From: Rodentolepis nana
Taxonomy: Eukaryota; Platyhelminthes; Cestoda; Cyclophyllidea; Hymenolepididae
NCBI GenBank assembly: GCA_900617975.1
Contig: UZAE01013245.1
Span: 1 to 15,457, forward strand
Reading direction: 5' to 3'
DNA length: 15,457 nucleotides
Within the stretch, counting starts at the first letter, position 1. Every line of letters starts with the position of its first letter. Made by a program: the position numbers and the translations under genes. This document shows positions 10,901 through 15,457 of this stretch, piece by piece. The notes below the pieces were generated by a model. It ran no database searches. It was not told the origin of the DNA and saw only the letters and a list, made by a program, of their open reading frames with translations.

Positions 10901-12089
10901 GAAGAGAAAGAAATGAATTATTTATAAATTGCTTTTTTCACGTGATTCTTAATTGAGAAAAATGTTGCCCAACAGATCGTTAATTATTATCCTTTCGGAA
11001 AACTTTGTCAAGGCGATTCGAAGCCATAAGAATTGATAATATAAGTCTAATGAAGCATCACTATGATATGATCAAGATAAAAAAAACAAATTATAGATTT
11101 GACCTTTTGCCGTTATCTTGATATTCACTGAAAATAAACTCAGACTGATTTAAAATTACCATTGTAACAAACAATGAGCATCAGTAAGGTTATTAAGTGA
11201 ACGTAACCTAATTTGTCAAAGAAATTCCTACTAATGGTTACATATGATACTCTTGCCCACATAAATAAGCTAATGTTTCAACGAATGAAAACGGTTAATT
11301 GATTTATAGTTTGCCAAACATATTGAAATAGTCAAGTAAATACGGGCGTTTAGTGGAAATTAGTGCAACCTTATCGGCCTCAAAGGGAGATATATAAATA
11401 CCCTATTCTTGAAAAACTTTAATAATGGATAATAAATTAAATGGTCTATTGATGCAAGTTTTATAGTTTTATCCCACCAAGAACTGAAATTAACAAAAAA
11501 TAGCACTTACTTTACAGGCCTCACAAACATAGGCACCATGATGAAAGCCAGCCGCTAGTTCACCACAGATCTGACACAACTGACCTTCCATTCGATTCTG
11601 GTACTGATAGAAGGCCGACTCAGGACTAGTGAAACCCGGCAGACTGACCCCACCAGTTGACCTAGAGGGAGTAATCATCGATCCGTCAAGGTCAGTCATT
11701 TGTCTACTGTTGCTTTGTTGTTGATTAGCCTGATTGGAAGGGATTTGATTGAAAGCAGAGGATGAAGAAGAAGGTTGAGGTGAGTAGTACTCACCTCCCG
11801 TGTCTAAAGAGGGGAAATAAGATGTTGTGTTGCTATTTGAAGAGCCAGGAGGATTTAATTGGTGACTGGGAGGAAGCTTGTGGAAGAATTGCATAGTGTC
11901 GTTTTGGAGATTTGAAGGAGTGCTTAAGAGAGCATAAGTTGGATGTAAAGAGGAGGATGAATCAGGTTCATCAGTGGAAGCCCAATGGGTGCCAAATGAT
12001 GGATTTCCAAGGGAAGGTGGGGGAAATTGAGTGAGATTGGGATTCGAATGAGGAGAATGAGAGGCTGTTGCTGAAGGTGTGTGTGCCAT
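1864..12089 (-). CDS. Two-DNA-binding-domain (2DBD) nuclear receptor, 3' end missing
   Basis: Ligand-type transcription factor of the nucleus. Spliced model on the minus strand: 12089-11511, 7518-7371, 6172-6066, 3908-3764, 3321-2744, 1999-1864, with GT-AG ends and compatible phases (0,1,0,1,0) at all five junctions. Predicted residues: 1-171 disordered N-terminal region; DBD1 Cys172, 175, 189, 192, 210, 216, 226, 229; linker about 242-256; DBD2 Cys257, 260, 274, 277, 293, 300, 310, 313; C-terminal extension with [12 protein letters not shown] (327-338); long hinge to about 519; start of the ligand-binding domain 520-565, ending in FAKLIPG. Both P-boxes (CEACKK then CEGCKG) fit my knowledge of the flatworm 2DBD family. 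The helix 4 to 12 part of the ligand-binding domain is not visible, so the gene is partial here. I cannot say which family member it is. Family assignment is strong; exact untranslated ends are unknown. Confidence 0.93.
2000..2743 (-). other. Intron 5 (744 bases)
   Basis: Donor gtaaat, acceptor ttacttccag, phase 0. AT-rich; no repeat or RNA gene recognised. Confidence 0.85.
2744..3321 (-). CDS. Exon 5: C-terminal extension and low-complexity hinge
   Basis: Encodes the end of codon 327 and residues 328-519. It opens with [12 protein letters not shown], the T/A-box type extension that follows DBDs and helps contact DNA flanks. The rest is hinge: Ser-rich stretches, two similar basic-Ser motifs (RRAS with Ser402, RRKAS with Ser423), a Gly/Ser run, a 12-alanine tract (470-481), then a more ordered segment containing [16 protein letters not shown]. 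The acceptor is ctattttag at 3322; the donor is acg|gtaaat at 2744/2743, phase 0. An antisense frame across the exon is open only because of the biased composition. Confidence 0.9.
2858..2893 (-). repeat. Polyalanine-coding tract (12 codons)
   Basis: Twelve consecutive GCN codons (residues 470-481), followed by Thr-Ala-Ala. All four alanine codons are mixed, so the run is not a pure triplet repeat and should be fairly stable against slippage. It lies in the hinge between DBD2 and the ligand-binding domain. Confidence 0.9.
3322..3763 (-). other. Intron 4 (442 bases)
   Basis: Donor gtgagt, acceptor ctattttag, phase 1. A less AT-rich patch at about 3525-3660 might be an old repeat, but no second copy is seen in the window. 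Confidence 0.88.
3764..3908 (-). CDS. Exon 4: DBD2 zinc finger II
   Basis: Encodes residues 279-326 plus one base of codon 327. The acceptor is gcatttcag at 3909, phase 0, so CEGCK continues as GFFRRTEE. Cys293-x6-Cys300-x9-Cys310-x2-Cys313 form the second zinc module, followed by [13 protein letters not shown]. The D-box (VGGKDN) has six residues between its cysteines instead of the usual five. The Cys277 to Cys293 spacing is the normal 15. The donor is gag|gtgagt (3764/3763), phase 1. It is the equivalent of exon 2 for the second DBD, with the same intron phases on both sides. Confidence 0.93.
3909..6065 (-). other. Intron 3 (2157 bases)
   Basis: Splits DBD2 between its two zinc modules, phase 0, donor gtgagt and acceptor catttcag. 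AT-rich; short open frames inside it have no recognisable content. Confidence 0.88.
6066..6172 (-). CDS. Exon 3: inter-DBD linker and DBD2 zinc finger I
   Basis: Encodes the last two bases of codon 243 (Asp) and residues 244-278. The acceptor ends tttatcag at 6173. Residues 244-256 ([13 protein letters not shown]) are a short linker, so the two DBDs sit nearly back to back. Then come Cys257-x2-Cys260-x13-Cys274-x2-Cys277 and P-box CEGCK, the form common in NR1-type receptors. The donor gtgagt follows Lys278 directly, phase 0. Met244 is the first complete codon of the exon, so an internal start here would give a receptor with DBD2 only; nothing shows that this is used. Confidence 0.93.
6173..7370 (-). 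other. Intron 2 (1198 bases)
   Basis: Separates DBD1 from the linker and DBD2, phase 1, donor gtaagg. It contains a CT/AT microsatellite and, around 6420-6690, a stretch of more even base composition that could be a diverged repeat; I cannot name it. Confidence 0.85.
6493..6514. repeat. CT/AT compound microsatellite
   Basis: Seven CT units followed by four AT units, then gtatat, inside intron 2. Confidence 0.85.
7371..7518 (-). CDS. Exon 2: DBD1 zinc finger II
   Basis: Encodes residues 194-242 plus the first base of codon 243. The acceptor is a long T-rich tract ending cttgtag (just above 7518), entering in phase 0 so that CEACK continues as KFFMRHS. Cys210-x5-Cys216-x9-Cys226-x2-Cys229 form the second zinc module, followed by [13 protein letters not shown], the usual end of a receptor DBD. 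The spacing from Cys192 to Cys210 is 17 residues, two more than the usual 15. The donor is gg|gtaagg at 7371/7370, phase 1. The exon has no open reading frame long enough to stand out alone; recognition rests on the protein motif and splice fit. Confidence 0.92.
9596..9613. repeat. Short perfect palindrome in intron 1
   Basis: Arms tgtctgac and gtcagaca separated by two bases. The right arm overlaps GGGTCA (9604-9609), and AGGTCA lies just to the left (9587-9592). Confidence 0.6.
10471..10497 (+). repeat. G-rich tract, possible quadruplex
   Basis: Runs of six, seven and eight G separated by AAGA and A, with a related G-rich stretch at 10385-10404. The G strand is the template for the receptor gene; its transcript would carry the C/U-rich complement. 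Three long runs can supply four triads, so a quadruplex is possible in principle. Confidence 0.6.
11511..12089 (-). CDS. Exon 1: N-terminal region and DBD1 zinc finger I
   Basis: Encodes residues 1-193. The ATG at 12089 is preceded immediately by an in-frame TAG (12092-12090), which fixes the start unless an acceptor joins exactly there. Residues 1-170 are rich in Ser, Pro, Asn and Gln with little predicted structure, like the activation region (A/B domain) of other receptors. The exon then reads [22 protein letters not shown] in parts: Cys172-x2-Cys175-x13-Cys189-x2-Cys192, the first zinc module of DBD1, with P-box CEACK. It ends after Lys193 at a consensus donor (gtaagt, 11510-11505), phase 0. 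An internal strong donor-like site at 11795/11794 is described separately. Confidence 0.92.
11777..11797. promoter_or_regulatory. Palindrome with cryptic splice donor in exon 1
   Basis: Ten-base perfect arms (gaggtgagta and tactcacctc) around one central base. On the minus strand it contains GAG|GTGAGT, a near-ideal 5' splice site with the cut between 11795 and 11794, after the first base of codon 99. In RNA an 8-pair stem with a 5-base loop would bury this donor. The coding frame is intact through it (GGEYYSP). Confidence 0.4.
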
Positions 12090-12183
12090 CTATCGCCAAT
12101 AGGTAATGAAAGCGATAAAAATTAATATTTGAAGACGACCAATATAATGACAATCACGACTTATGCACATGACGAGCATTGGG

Positions 12184-12190
12184 TTTTATA
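12184..12190 (-). promoter_or_regulatory. TATA-like element upstream of the ATG
   Basis: TATAAAA on the minus strand, 95 bases upstream of the start codon. If used, transcription would begin near 12155 and leave a leader of about 65 bases. The surroundings are very AT-rich, so a chance match is quite possible, and flatworm promoters often lack clear TATA boxes. Confidence 0.25.
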
Positions 12191-14200
12191 CAATTTCTGT
12201 TGATACACCATATTGGGTATTATTGGAAAACTAAAAAAAGGAATATTATTACAATGACAATAATATCAAACAACAGCATATCAACAGTGAAAAAAATTAA
12301 CCACATAAAAAATAAAGGGCAATTTATATAAACCTAAATATATACTTTGACTAAATATTAATTAAATGTCGTTTAATAAAATAGAACAATATTGAAAGCA
12401 TTCAACCTTTCAAACAATTCATAAAAGAAAGTTCAGAATGATAATGGACATACGTTAAAATAAAACTGATTTGAAATTTGTATAAAGGGGTGATAATATA
12501 GGTCTCTATTTTTTGATCACCGAGTTATTGGTATTTGTAAATCTGCCAATATCTTTTCACCGTCTATTTAGTCGATTTAAACAAATGCTTAGTATTTTAA
12601 AAAAATATATAGGTAAGTAAATATTTATTTCTTACTTTTGTTAAAATAAAAGATTAAAAAAATTAATGGAAAGATTATTTGGGTTTAAATATGGAAAATG
12701 GATTTATCAGGAAATGTATGTTTTAATATTTCCTTCAATGAACATCATGAAGTTCTTTTCGAATTATTGCTTTGGCGAAAATAATTTTCAACGCAATCCG
12801 TTCATTTATTATGAATAAATTTACATTTAACATGGCATTTGAAAATTCTTGTTAAAGTTAGCATTTTAATGTACTAGGTGTGCTTCATTAATTAAAATGT
12901 TGTTTAGATGTACTTATTTTACAAACATAGCAATGATCTAGTTTTTCCTACATCTTATTTTATCTGTAATTCATGAAATTTTATGGAACAATCTTCATTG
13001 TTCAATTAGACAATCTTTTATTCTGTCCAAATTCATTGTATGGTTTCTTAAATTTTTGCGTCATTTAATATAACTAAAATCGTTTTATTACAATTAACCT
13101 TTCCATCGGCTGTTCCCTTTTTGTGTATACGAACTTGATACCAATAAATGCTTCTTTTGTTGCTTTCAGAAGTAAATTATTGGCGATCTGTGATCAACAC
13201 TAAATAGATCGAAAATTACTACTTCGAAAAAATACTGGCATAATTTTGTTAATGGTGACTACAATCCAGATTATATCTAGTTAGATAAATGTTCCGAAAT
13301 AACAAAGCCAAATATGTTTTCTCTGTTCGAAAATAGCTCGTACTTCTTCTTCAAGCTAATTACGACTGAGAGACCGATATTATATATTGGAATATTATTA
13401 GTCATCGCTTATGAAGAATTGTCCTGCTCAACTATTGAAATATTTTCTCTATACAGGCCAGTAAAATTAACAGTGTGGTTAAAATTACCCCTCTCCGACT
13501 AATGTAAATGAGTTATTGATAATGATTTCTCGCCTTTAAGTAAAGTAATCAATTTTATTTCATGAGAATCGTAGTCTGGTTAACAACCTTTAAGTTTTTA
13601 ATGCGTTACTTAAAAGATTTAATCGTCTTTCTCTCACAAAGGATATTAAAATGTATGAAGAAACGGAGCCATATAATCCCAAAAGTCCATTTCGCGCAGT
13701 TGTTCATTGACGTTTCACTTGGGCATGCCTACCATGACCTCTCCATACGTAATCACTTAGATTTTCGTGGAAATTTCCTTCGGAATATATTGTCAGGCTT
13801 AAAAGCATTTGTAGCTCACGATTAGCCCTTCTGACTGCCAATTGGGATGGTAACGAGTATTTAGCTTAACGGTATGAAGTCCCACGCCTAAATTGTTCAA
13901 CCCCCAGTCTCGGTGAGCCGTAAGTATCACTATTTATATCATTGAACCTATAATATGGATCCAATACCGATAGTAAATGCTCCTAAGCAGAAAAATCCTA
14001 TTTATGCTATGCTTATTAATAGAAACAAAATACCACATCCGTTCACCTTTGAGAATACCAAGAGTTAAGTAGGCTCATGCATACATTGAAAATGAATGTG
14101 AAAGGGAAAACGGAAGGAGTGGGAAAAGGAATTGGAAGGAAGAAAGTGGGCATCAGTTCTAACGCGAGGACGACTAGGACTGCGGGAAACAGATGAGATT

Positions 14201-14216
14201 TGTTCAACGTTGAACA
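14201..14216. promoter_or_regulatory. Perfect 16-base palindrome upstream of the receptor gene
   Basis: tgttcaacgttgaaca, equal to TGTTCA and TGAACA arms with four bases between. The arms resemble hormone-receptor half-sites only loosely. It is about 2.1 kb upstream of the ATG. A regulatory role is inference. Confidence 0.3.
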
Positions 14217-14472
14217 GCTGAGTTATCAATCCAGAGAACACAGGCACAATAACGAAATATTCTTCTCAATGGCATCAGAATACATCAGCCTTTCTCGAAG
14301 CCAGGCCTATGAAGACCAAAAGTGTAATGAATCGCTCAAAAGCTTGTGGAGGAAGTAATAAGACGTTTTAAAATTGAGGGCAATGACTATGCGTCGGCTC
14401 GATAAAAAGTGAATAGAAAGCGATCAAAAATCAAACAGGATGATAAGAGACACGTGCCTTCACGTAAGATCA

Positions 14473-14486
14473 AGATACCCGAATAT
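14473..14486. repeat. Target-site duplication of copy B (lower coordinate)
   Basis: agatacccgaatat, 13 of 14 bases identical to 14807-14820. Confidence 0.6.
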
Positions 14487-14806
14487 TTATTCAGTTGCAT
14501 CAAATGGCAGGATTTGATAGTTATCATTAGCCTTTTAGTGGAATTCGGGCTTCACAGAGGGTAGGAACATCAAAGTCACACAATTTCGTGAGACGGAATA
14601 GAAGAATGATTCTCAGATGTGAAAGAGACAGACACAACGGTGGAGAAAAAGGTAAAGTGAGTACCGTAGAAGTGGTCGAATGAAACATATAGTCGGATCA
14701 TGTTAGTTTGAAGTCAGAAGTCAACTGCCGGTTTATAGACATTTTTGGCGTATGAGTATACGTTGCCCATGATGCACCAAGTGGAGGCATGTCTATCAAG
14801 TAACAC
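14487..14806 (-). mobile_element. SINE-like retroposed repeat, copy B
   Basis: About 320 bases, inverted relative to copy A at 150-471 and almost the same length. It is bounded by a 14-base direct repeat with one mismatch (agatacccgaatat at 14473-14486; agatacccaaatat at 14807-14820), different in sequence from the duplication around copy A. Different flanks, same element ends and length point to two independent insertions. Orientation follows the A/T-rich end near 14487. It lies about 2.4 kb upstream of the receptor start codon and on the same strand as that gene. No open reading frame is evident. Confidence 0.7.
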
Positions 14807-14820
14807 AGATACCCAAATAT
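14807..14820. repeat. Target-site duplication of copy B (higher coordinate)
   Basis: agatacccaaatat, 13 of 14 bases identical to 14473-14486. Confidence 0.6.
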
Positions 14821-15457
14821 GCTATTCTAAATAGTAACTTAATACTTCGAGCTGACAACTGACTTAATTAGACTAAAAGGAAATATTTGAGACACATTCC
14901 AAGTCATTAATTTAAGACAAAAAAAAACATAGCATTCATTCAGGAGATTACGATAATTATGAGGGATATCCCAAGCCATTAAATATTTGACCTACTTACT
15001 GATATATTTAGCCAACCTCAAGCGCGTGAAAGAATGAATTGGAAATTGGCACAATATCGCGTGTGCTATGGTTAAATGTTTTAGTGAGTTTGCTCAAATA
15101 CTTGTCATGTGCTATCTGGCAGACCAAGTCCAGAAAACCTCGAGCATAATAAATGATAACGATATTGGGAGTAGATAAAATTCAATGTCTCGTAATAGTT
15201 TATTTATCAAACCTCTCAAATAAATGAACTTCCAACTATAGTAAGGAAAAGTTGAACACGAACTTATAACTTTCACTACTGATGAATCGTTGCCTTTCAC
15301 ATAATTGGCTTCTCAAAATTTTACTCGCGACTCCTTCCAATGCGTATAAAGTTAAAGACCTCACATATCTGTAGCGGATTGCTACCTTAGTAAAGCCTGA
15401 CTGACTCAGCCCTAAGTAAAGCCTGACTGACTTAGAAATCTCTATGGCAGATTCTCC
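14821..15457. other. Right flank, no gene seen
   Basis: AT-rich DNA without a supported coding frame; the only structure noted is the 26-base tandem duplication near the edge. Confidence 0.45.
15387..15435. repeat. Two-copy tandem repeat, period 26
   Basis: ttagtaaagcctgactgact at 15387 and taagtaaagcctgactgact at 15413, each followed by cag or tag. The units differ at two positions over 23 bases and are spaced 26 apart. More units could lie beyond the edge, but the last 22 bases do not continue the pattern. Confidence 0.8.

Larger units (their letters stand above)
7519..11510 (-). other. Intron 1 (3992 bases)
   Basis: Splits DBD1 between its zinc modules, phase 0, donor gtaagt and acceptor tatcttgtag. 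It includes a purine/pyrimidine-biased zone (about 9490-9570), a palindrome with nuclear-receptor half-sites (9587-9613) and G-rich tracts (10385-10497). No coding exon or RNA gene was recognised. Confidence 0.88.
12090..14472. other. Upstream region, very AT-rich, no gene seen
   Basis: Contains the presumed leader and promoter of the receptor gene near 12090-12200, then strongly AT-rich DNA to about 13300. Open frames at 13562-13825 and 14065-14247 have no recognisable domain. A 16-base perfect palindrome sits at 14201-14216. Confidence 0.5.

Noticed and set aside
13562..13825. 87-codon + strand open frame
   Set aside because: No recognisable domain or splice context; length is within chance for AT-rich DNA with this many frames.
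14065..14247. 60-codon minus open frame upstream of the receptor
   Set aside because: Basic and Ser-rich with no motif, and it spans the palindrome; no splice link to exon 1 could be supported.

Overview
The window is eukaryotic, AT-rich and intron-rich. It carries most of one protein-coding gene on the minus strand: a nuclear receptor with two DNA-binding domains in tandem (2DBD nuclear receptor). This architecture was described first in Schistosoma and is typical of flatworms, with relatives reported in some other protostomes. The first P-box reads CEACKK and the second CEGCKG, the combination I recall for the 2DBD family. I infer a parasitic flatworm (fluke or tapeworm); the sequence does not settle the species. 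No bacterial, viral or organellar signal was seen.

Gene layout, in transcription order from right to left: exon 1 (12089-11511; N-terminal Ser/Pro/Gln-rich region and zinc finger I of DBD1), exon 2 (7518-7371; finger II of DBD1), exon 3 (6172-6066; short linker and finger I of DBD2), exon 4 (3908-3764; finger II of DBD2), exon 5 (3321-2744; C-terminal extension and long low-complexity hinge), exon 6 (1999-1864; start of the ligand-binding domain, ending inside the FAKxIPG signature). All six exons join in frame through GT-AG introns with matching phases. They give about 564 codons, and the gene runs off the left edge (or its next exon is too small for me to see). The ATG is preceded directly by an in-frame TAG. 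A TATAAAA lies about 95 bases upstream of the ATG.

The two DBDs are cut by introns at equivalent places and phases: phase 0 right after the P-box lysine and phase 1 right after the GMSxx end of finger II. This looks like tandem exon duplication, and several exon-skipping events would stay in frame, including ones that yield single-DBD receptors. Exon 1 also holds a strong cryptic splice donor inside a near-perfect palindrome, phase-compatible with exon 3.

The rest is intron (442 to 3992 bases) and upstream DNA. Two diverged copies of a repeat of about 320 bases lie near the two ends in opposite orientation (150-471 and 14487-14806). Each is flanked by its own 12-14 base direct repeat, which looks like target-site duplication around a SINE-like retroposed element. 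Introns also hold a CT/AT microsatellite, G-rich tracts and a cluster of nuclear-receptor half-sites. The right edge has a 26-base tandem duplication.
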